Assembly (NCBI GenBank): GCA_029207755.1
Contig: JARCOQ010000003.1
Location: 42,676,144-42,740,143 of the forward strand
From: Chamaea fasciata
Taxonomy: Eukaryota > Chordata > Aves > Passeriformes > Sylviidae
Direction: 5' to 3'
Length of the DNA stretch: 64,000 nucleotides
Of the stretch, positions 1 to 11,632 are shown piece by piece. How positions within the stretch are numbered: the stretch's first letter is position 1; each line of letters opens with the position of its first letter. Both the position numbers and the translations under genes were made by a program. The notes under the pieces are model-generated. The model ran no database searches and was not told the origin of the DNA. It was given only the letters and a program-made list of their open reading frames with translations.

Positions 1-1354
1 GACGGGAGAAATAGACTTTATAATTAACCCTCTTAGTCCTCTGACAGAAAATTGATAGATCTGAAACTTCTGCTGTGCTGGAATCTAGGGGGTTTTTTGG
101 GGTTTTGTTGTTTGTTTTTTTCTTTTTTTTTTTAATGAATGAATGACAGAAAGCCATGAGGCAAGCCCCTCTCTCCTCTCCCTATAACACAGGCTCTGGC
201 AGTGAGCTGGAACGATGACACAAGGGCAGGAGAACAGGCGAACCCAGAGCAGGGCTCTGCAAGTTTATTCAATTAGGTACTAAGTGTTTGGAACAAGGTT
301 TCCTCTGCCAACAGCTGTGTACAATAATTTGTGGTTTTGAGGCCAGAGTAATTGGCATGTTATGAGCTTTTGCCTCAGCTTTTGGCATCTGCCTGAAAAC
401 CACATGGAAAGAGGGAAGGTTTTGTGTGGGGCTCAGCCACGAACCCTCCCTGGGAAGTAAAATCTCAGGAGCCATCCATGAACAAACCTCACCCATGTCT
501 CATGGACATGGGGCACATGCTGCCCACCAGCACTCCTAGCAAGCCCTGGTAAGTGGGAGAAAGAGTCCTTGCTAGGTTGTATGCTACCAGAGCCAAGATT
601 GCTTCACGTGCATGGATTTATGCTTTTAACCAGGGATGACTCTTTTCAGGAAATTGACTGAAGCTGCTAGTTAATGGGAAGCAGCAAGGGAATTTTATTT
701 TCCATTGTGTGCTTCAGTCCTCAGTGATCCAGCACTCAGCACTAAAGAGTTACAGCTCAGAAGCTGCCACCAACCTTTATCCAATGGTGACATGACATCC
801 TTGGCCTCTCTTAGAACAATCCAGGACACTGTCTTCCATGCCATGTTTCCTTTCAGGGTATGCTGGGAACTGCAACACCCTGCTCCTTGTATCTTCTTCC
901 CCCACTCTGCTTTTTTTTTGTTTTTTTCCCTTTCACTAGTGCATCACCTCTTTGCTACAGGATGCTCTTTGGGGAAACAATAACCTTCTGCTACACATTT
1001 GTGCAATGCCCAGCACAGCAGGCCCTGCCTAGGTCAACTCTTTTTTGCACCATTGCAACAAATATTAAATGCTAATAGCACCGTGGCAGAGCCATGCTTC
1101 ACCATGAGTATCACTAGATAGGATTGCACTACCCCTTTTATTCTCAAATTACTTCCTGTTAAAGGGGAGTCAGCCTTGAATGGTTCCTCTGGCTCACACT
1201 GTCCTAACCAACATCATGTCTTGGTTTCTTAATTGTTCACACCTTCAAGAACAATCCTGTATCCTGTAGAGAGGCTCCCAACTGAGGTCTAATCATTAAC
1301 TCGAGGACAGGAGAGCCAAAATATGCAGTGCTACTCTGTATTAGGGTTCTTTAG
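1..1354. other. Non-coding stretch with a T-rich tract near its start
   Basis: I see no gene here. Positions 88-133 form a G/T then pure-T tract (runs of G5, T6, G4, then T7 and T11), followed by three tandem AATG units (134-146). The open frames (up to 92 codons) overlap one another on both strands and match nothing I recognise. The T tract could be the reversed poly(A) tail of an old retrocopy, but no source gene is visible beside it. Confidence 0.6.
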
Positions 1355-1510
1355 TTATTATAAGTGGCTGCTTTTCCCCGGTGGTGCTCAGAGCTCTTTA
1401 CAAAGAAAGAGGAGCATTGTTATTGCCATTTAAGGGGTGAAAAAGCTTAAGTGGAGTGAAGAAACATGCCTTGCCCACAGTTTGACAGCAAAGGAGAGTC
1501 CTATTCTTGT
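1355..1510 (-). mobile_element. Fossil CORE-SINE/MIR-like element, reversed
   Basis: Read left to right, this stretch follows the order of a reversed amniote tRNA-derived CORE-SINE. First comes a 3'-end part resembling 'agcgctttacaaag' (seen as agagctctttacaaagaaag, 1390-1409). Then comes 'attattatccccattttacag...' (seen as ttgttattgccatttaaggg), then a 'gaagtgaagtgacttgcccaaggtcac' segment (seen near 1454-1485 as gtggagtgaagaaacatgccttgcccacag). Last is a 'gacagcaaagg..agtcct' segment. It is heavily mutated, as expected of an insertion predating bird radiation. It has no coding capacity. The boundaries are approximate, and the upstream part (1511-1590) may also belong to it. Family knowledge is from memory; a RepeatMasker run would settle it. 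Confidence 0.6.
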
Positions 1511-4378
1511 CATCGAGACTCCATACAAACCTACCAAAAGCTGTGTCATATCCACACCCCCTAAGTGAAAACTCAGTGCAGCTACTTAATAATAACAAAA
1601 AGTGTAATTTATCCCATATATGTCCAAGAATCAATGCCAGTTGTTCCGGCAGGCACTCGCATGCTATTTGGTTGGGGTGAGTCTGTTCCTAACAGATGCT
1701 GAGCTGCTTGTTAACGGGATGGAGAGATGCAAATGAAAGTCTACAGGCAACACAACAAGCAGACTTTGTCCCTTGATCACAGCGCAGTGCCTCCTGCTCC
1801 TGACATTTGCAGTTTTATAGAGGGTCAGGTGGACAACAGATGTTCACCTGCTTAACTACAGTAGCAGTAAAACTCTTAAAAACAACCTCTGAACAAAAAG
1901 ACCCATCTTCTCTTGCAGCTTCACAGTCAGGCAGGAGCCCTTCAGATGTGTCTATATGTCCCATCTAATTTCCTCTCAGAAAGCTCAAGCAGATGAGCCT
2001 CCACTCTTTTCTTGGGCAAATTTCTTTCTGTGGTAAAACCCTGCTCCTCTGATGTGACTCCTCCCCCACCCCACATGGCTAATTTAACTTTTCCCTTCCT
2101 ACCCATGCTTGTCGGCATGGATGCAATATGCACGCTGAAATGTCATCACTCCGCCTCACAATCACACTGTTGTGCTTGCTCATCTGGACTCCATCTGTGG
2201 GGTGGTGGTCATGGAGTCCTATTATGCTGGAGAGTAGGAAGATGGAGGGGTGAGAAGCATGGGAATCCTGACTGCTGCACTGAGCTGGGTGATCACACCC
2301 TCTTTATTGGGTTCAGTGCTGAGGCAGCTGTGTGAAGCTCCATGCCCTGTGATACGCACGAGGACATCTCCCAGGATGACCTCACACTCCTGTCCAGTGG
2401 AAATGCTATGCATCTTTTGTTCACCTTTGCTGCTGTTTGCTTTGGTGACTCTGGGTAAAACCTAAGGGATTTTGGAATTTAGCATTCAGAGTGCCTGTGC
2501 TGTGTCGAGAATGGACAGGAGGAGGCAAACATCTGTGTTGATCCACGCTGATCTCCCATGCTTAGAAACTCAGGGAAGGAATCTAAGCTAATAGGACCAA
2601 TGATCTTCTCCAGAGCTTCTATACTGTGTATGGGTCTGCTGCTGTCTACAGCACCCTGGAGCTGATACCTGCAAAACTATCATGTTTAGTTAATCTATAT
2701 GAACAAGAGACTGGCTTTGATGCTCAAAGCTAATGTTAGGCAGCACATAGACATGTGTGGGATGTGAGCTGGGATTTCATGGTCACACTTTCTTCTGAAG
2801 CATCTGTCTGAAGCTCAGTGAGAGGCTGACTATCATGAGCCTGAGGGAGATGTGCCGTGATGCTTGCAAAACTTCCCACAGCAGAGCTGCTGACCATGGG
2901 TGAAGCAGAAAGGGCCACATGGGGTATAGATGCTGCTGTCCATTGTAAGACAAAAACCCTTGTCTAGAAAAAAAAGTTAAGAAGGAGTTTATCCTCCATG
3001 TACTTCATATGTAGCCTGAAATTTCTGCTGCTTGGAGGAGAATGCCAAATACAATTCATATCCTCTAATGGAGGAAATGTGGTTTAAAAATGAAAAGAGC
3101 TAGATATATGTCTCCTCTGAAATCAATAGGATTTATGCATCCCAATCTCTTTCTCATTTTTAGACTTTCATCCCACACAAAGCACTCAGCTATGCTTTTA
3201 TGACCAGGTTCCCCTTCCTTGCAAAATCAACCCCTCTTTTTCATATTCGTCACCAATGGGGATCAAAACTAGCCTACAACCCAGCAAAGGCAGGCTTTGT
3301 GTTTGCCTTCTACATCTTTGTTTAGCTTTCTGACATAGCTCATGAGAAAGTCCAGGCTGCAGCCTTGGCTCAGGGCTGAATGAATAAAGGTCACCATGCT
3401 GCAGGATGGAGGTTCATTGTCACACAGTGAGACAGAGATGGCCAGCTAAGCTGGAGGTGGTTTGAAGAAAAGAGGCAGCACTCAGCTGTGCTCACCTTCA
3501 CAGATAACTAATCTCACAGGCTTGCTGTTGCCTGCAGAAAGCATTTGACTCATGCCAAATGGTGGGAGCAGGATCTTACCCGTGATGCTTCTGTGGAAAT
3601 GCCTTTTCTTACATGCTGGGAGGAGGAAGAAAGACACAAGGGGCCACCTCAGCTGTTAGGGCTGAGGTCGTCAATAAGCCGTCTGATGATTTCCTTGAGA
3701 GTGAGCTGGTTAAGCAGAAAAAGCAGATGAAAAAAGTAGTGAGCAAGTGCCACTGTCTTGGCAAAATCATCTAAGAACTGGTAATTCAATAGATTCTTTG
3801 TGAATTCCTTTGCTTTAGTTTTACTCACGTGCCATTATTATTCTCCTATCACTGAGCAACGTCTGGAAAAGCACAATTAAAATAAGAAACAAATCCCACC
3901 AGTTAACAGGGAGGAACTGCTAGAAATAGGATCCCAGCTGCCATCTACTTCCTTATAAAACCAATGAGATCTGCTCTTTCTCAATCCTGCATTGAAGAGC
4001 TTGTGGAGTTGAGGATGTTTTTCATGCCTAACAGGACATTCCGTGTTTGGACTGTGTAGCCCCTTTTCCTTATGCCTCCTAACCTTTCTAGCTTTTTCTT
4101 GCTTTACTTTAACCGCTTGTAAACAAGAATGATGGCAGCAAGCATATGAAATCTCAAATGGATTGAATATGAGCTTCAAGAATGAAAATACAGAGGTGTT
4201 GCAGACCTCAAGTCCACTCAGATAGCAGGTTGAGTCATGGAGACATTCAGTCCTTGGGCTGTAATAGTAAATCGATAGATCTTTATACTGCATTATGTGC
4301 TGGCATTAGAACTGTCGTTAAAACCTAGCACACGGGAGTTCTCAAATTATTCCCTGATGAAAAGATTGGGTACTAAGA
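1511..4378. other. Non-coding stretch, nothing distinctive
   Basis: No gene, RNA or recognisable transposon is visible across these 2.9 kb. The open frames (107 codons at 2012-2335 plus, 138 codons at 3877-4293 minus) are unrecognised; the first overlaps other frames and neither shows start context or domain signals. Base composition is ordinary and CpG is scarce. Confidence 0.6.
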
Positions 4379-4423
4379 TTTAAACTAAATGAGGTACTTC
4401 TTTTGCCCAACATTTAGTTTAAA
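4379..4423. repeat. Perfect 13-bp inverted repeat (hairpin)
   Basis: The arm TTTAAACTAAATG (4379-4391) is exactly repeated in reverse complement as CATTTAGTTTAAA (4411-4423), with a 19-nt spacer. Pairing stops abruptly at both ends of the arms. Under equal base frequencies, an inverted repeat of this length with a spacer of 20 or less is expected about 0.02 times in 64 kb, somewhat more given the AT-rich arms. The function is unknown. It sits 34 bp before a 16-bp palindrome and about 190 bp before a worn CR1 copy. Confidence 0.9.
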
Positions 4424-4456
4424 CCATGGAACTCAGTGCCAAACAAAGCTGCAAAG

Positions 4457-4472
4457 GCCTGCTTAAGCAGGC
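4457..4472. repeat. Perfect 16-bp palindrome
   Basis: GCCTGCTTAAGCAGGC reads the same on both strands with no spacer. About one such palindrome is expected by chance in 64 kb, so alone it is unremarkable. Its interest is its closeness to the hairpin at 4379-4423. It contains an AFLII-type CTTAAG core. Confidence 0.9.
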
Positions 4473-4609
4473 TTAACAAAAAATACCAGCTGAAGTCATG
4501 AAAGACTGGCTCATGAGCAGTGGTTAAAGAGAACAGGACAGATGGTCAAAAGGAAGAGTCAGTACACAGAGAGCCTTGGGCAGGCTGGAAGGTTGGGCCA
4601 GCTAGGGAA

Positions 4610-4757
4610 GCATGAAGAATTGCAGTCTCCTTTTCTGGAAATATTCATGACTGGATTTGACAGGGCCCTGGATAGCTCAACCTTGGCTCTGCTTTACATA
4701 GACCAGATGGTCCCCAAGAGCAGGGACCCAGCCCAGACTTCCTGGGATTCTATGAAT
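4610..4757 (+). mobile_element. Worn CR1 LINE 3'-end fragment
   Basis: The order of motifs follows the avian CR1 3' end: a 'ctggaaatattcatgactggatt' segment resembling 'ttggagatattcaaaacctgactgg' (about 4635-4658), then 'acagggccctggatagctcaacc' resembling the 'gggcaacctgctctag' step. Next is 'agaccagatggtcc' (4700-4713), matching 'ggaccagatgacct'. It ends at gattctatgaattc (4746-4759), the remains of the ATTCTATG-type tail. It is 5' truncated, carries no ORF, and is more diverged than the copies at 28.6 and 58.9 kb. The left boundary is uncertain. Confidence 0.6.
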
Positions 4758-7700
4758 TCAAACCTGAAACCAAATAGTCAGGCCAAAGGGAGGATTCTTC
4801 TTCCTTTCTCTTTGCTTTTATTTTTCTAGTTACTTGCTGCTGCCCATTGGTAGAAATGGCATGCTGAGCTGGGTGAATCCAACCTGAAACTGCATCACGT
4901 TTTGGATTCTTATGATTCCTGTGCTGTAAAACCCCATTTTCCTTTCCAAGGGGTATGCTGTAAATTCAAAGTTCACATCGGAGGTAGGGCAACCTTTTGA
5001 CATGGTCATGCAGTCATTTGGATAAGCTGTATTATTCGGATAAGTTATTAGCTGTTGCCCAGAAAAAAAAAAAATAAATCAACAGAACACAGCTGGGAAT
5101 AAGAAGGAAGTAAGGGATGCATGTCCTGGACACCAGTGCTTCCATCAATAAAGCTGTCTCTTTTACATGTGCATGCCTGTATACCACACACTGCTGAGCT
5201 AGAGAGGAGTGCTTAGCAGACAGTGTTACTTGCAAACCCCCTGCCCCCAAAGGACCATCTCCATTCAGTCTAAAATTATGGTGGATTCACTGGGGTGCCT
5301 TGTGGCTTACATCCACCTGAGACAGAGGCTCTCTCTTTAGTGGCAACAGCAGCGTGTGGGCAGGGAAAGGAGGCAGCAGAGCAGAAGGATGGCTGGTGCA
5401 AGTGGATCAGCTCTGCAAACACTGCAGGGATGCAGCTATCCACAGTGACCCTCAGACCACAAGCACAGTGGGTTCTCAGCAGCCAGCACCACCCTCGCTT
5501 TGTTGAGGCCAAGGGATCTACACTGAGCTCCATGAGCTGGAGGTGCAGCCTTCTCTTGCACTGCCTTTGTTAATAATACAGCTGCTGCAGTGGGTGGCAG
5601 CCTGGGCTCTCAGCCTGTTTCATGTCGAGGCCTTTGTCCTCAGCTGGGCAGTGTTTGAAAGAGAGATGTGCTGGGATTGTTTCTGGGCCAAACAAAAGCC
5701 TGCTCCAGTGAGTGCCACTGTGGCTCACAGGCTTTCATCTCAGGACCTACCTGTTCTGTCAGCTCCACTTGCAAAGCCTGCGTAACTCCTTGTGTTTGTT
5801 CTCAAAACAAGCATTCAAATACACTCTTTTGTATTTTGTTTTCCATAAGAAAACCAGAGCAGAAGAAACCTGTGTGAACAAGCCACGGGGAGCACCCTTA
5901 GCTTTGGAAAGCCAAAAACAACAGGGGCACCACTTTCAGATTTCCTCACAGATCTGCAGCAAACAAAGGGGAGCAAAACAGCAAATCCAATGGGGAAAGA
6001 GCCACTGGTGGTGTTTGCTTTATGAAAAAATGCTGACCTTGTGTCCTGTAGATACTGGTCACGGTGAAACCAGGCAGGGACCCATCTGTGAGCTTCCCCC
6101 ACTCTCTCATGGCCTATCTTCTCTAAACATAACACAGTTCCTTTACAAAGTGCAGAAGTCAGCACTGTACACTCCTTTATGAAGTTAAGGGTGGAAGTCT
6201 GGGTTTCTTCCTTGAGTGCCCTGGGTTGCATGGAGCCTGCCAAGGTGTCAAGATAGCCCCAAACACACAGAAAAACTGTTTCTGCCACAAAAGTCCAACA
6301 GGGTCCCCACACAGTCTGTGTGAGCCCCTGCTCTGAGCAAGACAGCTTGAACTCCTCAGGGACATCAGTCCTAGCCCTGGGTGCACAGCCACTAGGAGAT
6401 CTAACTAGTGGTCTGCCTTGTACAGCCCATGCCTTGTGTTTTCTGTCTGTGTTCTCTGTTTGTCCTCTAACCTCCTTGAACTGTCTTTTAAAATGTCTAA
6501 GCAAAAATGTGTAACTCTCACAGGATTACCATCCAAATTATAATTATACCCAGACACAATATTAAAGTTGAAGGGCCAAATACTCACAAGTTAAGAAACA
6601 ATAGAATTTCTATTGCCTCTGTACTTTAATGCAAATCCTTCCCTCAGCAGCTGCTGTGGTTTCTGTGCAGTCTTTTTGCTGTGAGTGGAGAACCCAGGGG
6701 CACGTTTTCTGGGTGTCCTCAGTAATTCCCTGCTGCTCCTATGAGGAGTCGACCACAGGGCTGGCTGAATGTATTGGAGGTATCTGCCTTTGTCCCTCCT
6801 GTGTACCCTGCAGCTGTGGGAGCACAGTGCTGGATGGCCAGTGGGGTGAAAAAGCTGGTGGATGAAAAATACCTCAGCAGGAGCTAATGTTTTTTTCTAG
6901 CCCAGATCACTTCTGTGCAAAGTCTGCAGGGGTGTTACAAGGGTGAGGATGAGAGTGAAGACTAGGAAAGAAGGACTTAGGCTGGCTTTGCTCCAAACAA
7001 AACATTCTTCCAACTGAGGCAAACAGCAGTGCTTGCGTGACACTCTCTCGGAACCTCTTTTACCCTTGACGACTCCTGAGCCAGTGTTTTTTAATCCAAG
7101 TTGCTGAACGTGTTAAGCAAGGATGGAGGCAGGAGGGGATCTAGCAAAGAGAAGTGAGGTCATGGTTCTGAGTGACTGAGTGCCGCCCTGGATAATGGAG
7201 TTCTTCCTGCTCAGCACCTTGGAGTTGTTAAACACATCACTCTGTCCAAACATTTTTCAGGCAGTCACTGCTTTTCTTCCCCATTTTTTGAGTGCTTTTA
7301 CGTCCTTGCTTCAAACCAGAAGAGCACTTGGACTTGTAGAATGCCATCAGATTTTGTCAATACAGCCACTAGTCTCTAGCCTTCTCAGACATGGCTAACC
7401 TGTTTCACCAAAAATTCAGTCTGGGGCAATCCCCAGGAATGTAAACTTTCAACCTGCAAGGTGAAGTGTTGGAAACACTGATAAATTCCTCAAATCAGGC
7501 TCCTGGAATGGAAAGCATTTGGCGAGCTTGTAAGAGGCGAAACCAATCCACAACACTTGAGAATAGAGCTTGTCTCTATAAATAATAAAAAGGAGCAGCT
7601 GTTATCTAAAAAAGTCAGAGCGTGAAGCAAAAATGTCCTCCAGGGTATTTGGATACACTTGCAGGAACTGGCACACAGCTGGAATGAGTGTACAAAACAC

Positions 7701-10191
7701 CTCTCTGAGGCTGATGAGACCTTACCTGTGCTTTAACATGAAAATGACTGGGCTTCCATGTGCAGTGTAGACATGCTGCATTGCTCCAGCTCTCCTCCTT
7801 CCAGGTAAAAGTGTGTAGAAGTGGCCTGAGGCCTGTCATTCCATTTGCAGAAGTGATTCAGGCATTCATGCCCCCACAGCACAGATTCCAAATCTGGGTG
7901 AGTAGGGTTCTACATGACTGTGGTGGGCCTGGTTCCTCTACTTTACCTCTCAGCTGAAGCTCTTAATGTAAGTAAAAATGGTTAAATATGACTTTATTTC
8001 TAAACTTGGGGAAAATTTGGCTATGGTGTGCATGTTCTAAAGGTGATGTGCCTAGTGCCCAGCAATGGTGAAAAACAGACTGTCAGTTTGAGTGCTCCAC
8101 TGTTGGTTCCTGCAGCTGAGGATGTTTGCCCTGAACATCGCTTTTTGTGGCTGGTGGCAACACTGAAAAGGAATAACTCCTTCCTCAAAAATTTGGGAAG
8201 GAATTCACAGGAAAAGACACAGGTCACACCTGCTGTAACCAGCAAAGTCCATTTTTCTTTGCCAGCCTCCCTGGCACCAGGACTAGAAAGCCTTGTGCTC
8301 AGTTGAAGTCTTCTCCCACTTTGGTCAACCAGGCTGATGGAGAGACAGGCTTACAGAAAAAATAATTCTAGAGATGCAGGGTAAAAGACACCCCTACTGC
8401 TTGCAGACTTCACATTTTAGGGTGCAGCTTTCCAACTGCTTGGGATTTACATGAAGATGATTTTGACTACATGAAAAAGTCTTGCTTTTAAATTTTAAAA
8501 ATTGCCTTTTATGCACTCTCTTGTTGCCTTTCTTTTCTTCCTTTCCTTCCAGCCTTTGGGTTTTTTTTTTTTCTTCCACATCATATTCACCACATCCTTG
8601 CAGTGGGAGAAGAGAAACTAAAAGAAAATATTTAATACCTCAAGTGTTTTTAACCCATCAGCAGTTGGTAGAAGCCTGAAGAGGTCATCCCTGGAAATAA
8701 TCCAGCTGGTGAACTCCTTATGGATGTCACCTTTCCAAGAGCAGTGCTATTTCCTCATGAGGTGGGTGTACTTATTTATTGTGCCATTAAAGCTGTTTTC
8801 CTTCAGACAGCCTTTAAATATCTTCCCTGGGGATTTGCCAGGCTGGGCAGCAAGCCAAGTGGAACCCCCCAAAGTTAAGAGCTCAGCTCTGTTGGACATA
8901 AACCACTTAACATTTCAAAGAGTACAAAAATGGTACATATCCAATTTGTTTCCAGTAGGAAAGAAATAACTGGCAAGTAGCACACTGAGCCCATCACAAC
9001 AGACAAGCCATGCCATGGTGACTCCCCTTCTTCAGGCAAGAGCAGGGGGCTGGTCTATGTCATATCTATAAGCTGTGATTATGCACCCTTCACTCTGTTT
9101 GCCATGGCTTCAGAGAGGCCAAGACTGATGCCCCAAAATCCCATGCTCTACTGCTCCCATGGGCTCTTACTGCTGCTGCTTTCCATTACTGCTGCAAGCC
9201 TTCCCCTTGGCCTGCTCACAGGGCTTGACTTTTGGTGTTATATATCTTGAATGTAGTTGTTCAGAGCTCAAAGGGTGTGCTGTTCATGATTCACTGTCCC
9301 CAGGCCAGGTGACAGCAGAGTCACACCTGGCACAGGTTCTTCCTCTTCTGACATACTCAGACTGTTTTCATACAGGGATGCCACCATGGGTTTTGAAATT
9401 TGCTTTCCATGGACCTTCCATTGGATTAAACTCAGTTGCTGCTGAATGAGCAGAGTGCAACACAGAGGATCAGCTGCAAAGCCTTTTCAGGGACAGGATA
9501 AGATTCCTTGGATTTCAGCAGTCACAGATCCAGCATACAGGAGGGAACTCAGCATATTGTGTACCTTGGCTCTCCCTGCCGAGAGGAGCAACACTGACCA
9601 TTCCTGACTTGAAGCCAGATGCTTTAGGATCTCACAGTCCCAAGAGCAAATGATGTTTTTGTTGGGTTAAATGTCTGGTCCAGCATTTGGTGCAAGATAC
9701 TTTGTTCTCTTCAGTGAACAGTACAGTGGTGAAGGGCTACCAGCCTGCCTGGAGCATTATTTCTGCAGGGCCTTTCAGACAGCAATGGAGTTTCTCCAGA
9801 TTTGGGCTTGTGAAGGGCAAATCCAGATCTGATGCCTCAAGACAGTAAAAAACCCATTTCCACCCCCAACTCTGGAGCCTGACACTCCCTCTCAGCAGGC
9901 TGTGACAATAAAAGACACCTCCTATTTGGCAGTCCCAAATTGCCTGGCTGCTTTCCTCACAGGATGGGACTCAGCAATGAAGAGAAGCTGGCTGAAAAAT
10001 CCTGCAACAGGGAAGAAAGGAAGCAGCTTCCACGCTGGCAAACCCAGCCAGCATGCCAGATCCTACCAAGAGATCAATGCTCAGAAAAGCAGGGCAAGAG
10101 GCACACACAGAGACAAGACCAGAAACATAATCATCTGTTTTCCATGAATAAAACATGGCAGTCCTCGCAGACTGAGGGTGAGGTAATAAGG
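4758..10191. other. Non-coding stretch with short homopolymer tracts
   Basis: I see no supported gene or transposon here. Visible simple sequence: A12 at about 5068-5079 and a pyrimidine-rich run ending in T12 at 8519-8578. The longest open frame is 229 codons (5815-6504 minus), opposed by a 156-codon frame on the other strand (5712-6182 plus). Neither resembles a protein family I know, and the 229-codon frame is discussed as an observation. Everything else is under 100 codons. Confidence 0.55.
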
Positions 10192-10205
10192 ATAATAATA
10201 ATAAT
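10192..10205 (+). repeat. Short (AAT)n microsatellite
   Basis: About four and a half units of ATA/AAT in a row. It is too short to be a strong marker and has no neighbour suggesting a function. Confidence 0.85.
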
Positions 10206-11615
10206 CTGTTTGGTCTCTGTTTCTTCTGGGCTTCAGGGGCTCAATTTGCAAATGGTTATTTGTATAGCTGCCTCACAGCTCACACTGCTCAGACTAATGT
10301 TCTGCTTCTCTCTCTGCCAGCAGCCTGCATTTGCAAGTGTTCGTGACTCAGCAGTAAATACATGCCTTTAAGGTGAGCTGAAGCAGCAAGGATCCTTCCT
10401 ATGGGCCAGGTCCAACGCTGGCTGGCTCCAATAGAAGCCAGTTCTCTTGCAGGATCCAGCACCGAAGTGCTGCACCTGCCTGGGGAGCACCAAGGAAGAT
10501 TTAGGCTCTAGCAAAAGCCCAGTGGCCACCCAAATGAAACTAAGCCACCATGCAGGCACTGAAGAGAAGACACATGTCTGTTCAGTTGATCCTGCTGGTG
10601 CTTCCAGACTGGTGGGAGAGTCCAAAAGTGCTGAGCTGGCCACAGATTAGATCTGCACCCAGAGCACTTTGTGAGGACAGAAATTCCAGTGAGCTGCCCT
10701 CAAACAGGAAAGTGCAGCAATGACAAACAAGGGGCAGCAGAGACTCTGTGCTGCTGCAGGCAGGTGTGCTTCGGGAGGGAATCCCCCCTGAGGTGCATGG
10801 CCTTGGGAAAGAGGCAGCCTGTGACTAGTGGGTGTTTCTGCAGTGTAAGCCTCCTCTCTCCCCTGCTTTTGTCTAGTAACAGAAAAATAGAGGTGGGGCA
10901 ACAGCTGTAAAAGGTCCTGGTGTTAGTGTTAGAAGGTCCTCAGGAATGACAGGGAAGGGATCTGAGTGGGGCACCTGCCTGACCTGGCACCACCGTCCTG
11001 CCCAAGGGCACTTTGCAAGTTGAGACGGATTGGCAGGACCTTGGGCGACGGATACCTGACTGCAGCCACACTGTGAGCTTCTGCTGTGCTGGGGCTCCAG
11101 TGCAGATCTGCTGGGCTGTGCACACCAGGGAACCTCTGCATCAGTTTGAGGTGGAATATGAGGCAGAAATTTCTATCAGCCTTGCAGCAGTTTCTTACAG
11201 CAGCTTCCTTCAGCTCTTTGAAGAAGAGTTCAGCCTCTGTCTTGAATCAGTCAAATAAGAACAGTGAAATTCTTGCTCAACAGTTTCAGTTGGTTTCCAC
11301 GTAACTTGCACATTAAAGATACCAATAATAGTAAATATGTGAGTGGTAAGACAGAAACAATGCTCTATCTGCATTTAACCCCTCCTGTGCAATAGGCTCT
11401 GGCAGGGTGTTGCAACACCTTTTTGAATCCCTCCTCCACTTCTAACAAAATCTGAGTAAGACTTGTTTTCCCAGTAATTTGTGTATTTGATTGTGATTTT
11501 GTATAAATAAATCCATTAGTTTACAAGGCATGGAAATGCTTTCCCAAACCTGGACTTTTAAAAGAATGTACAAAATCAATCCTTGTGGGTTTTCCTGTGC
11601 CCACTTCTTTTCTTT
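10206..11615. other. Non-coding stretch, nothing distinctive
   Basis: The frames of 143 (9940-10371 plus), 91, 84 and 81 codons overlap on both strands and match nothing recognised. There is no CpG clustering, no repeat tail and no splice-like arrangement that I would defend. Confidence 0.6.
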
Positions 11616-11632
11616 GGGGGGCGGGGGGGGGG
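11616..11632 (+). repeat. G-run (G6-C-G9)
   Basis: A G-rich run of six G, one C and nine G. It is short low-complexity sequence that could form stacked-G structures. It is also a place where read errors and length variation are likely. Confidence 0.8.
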
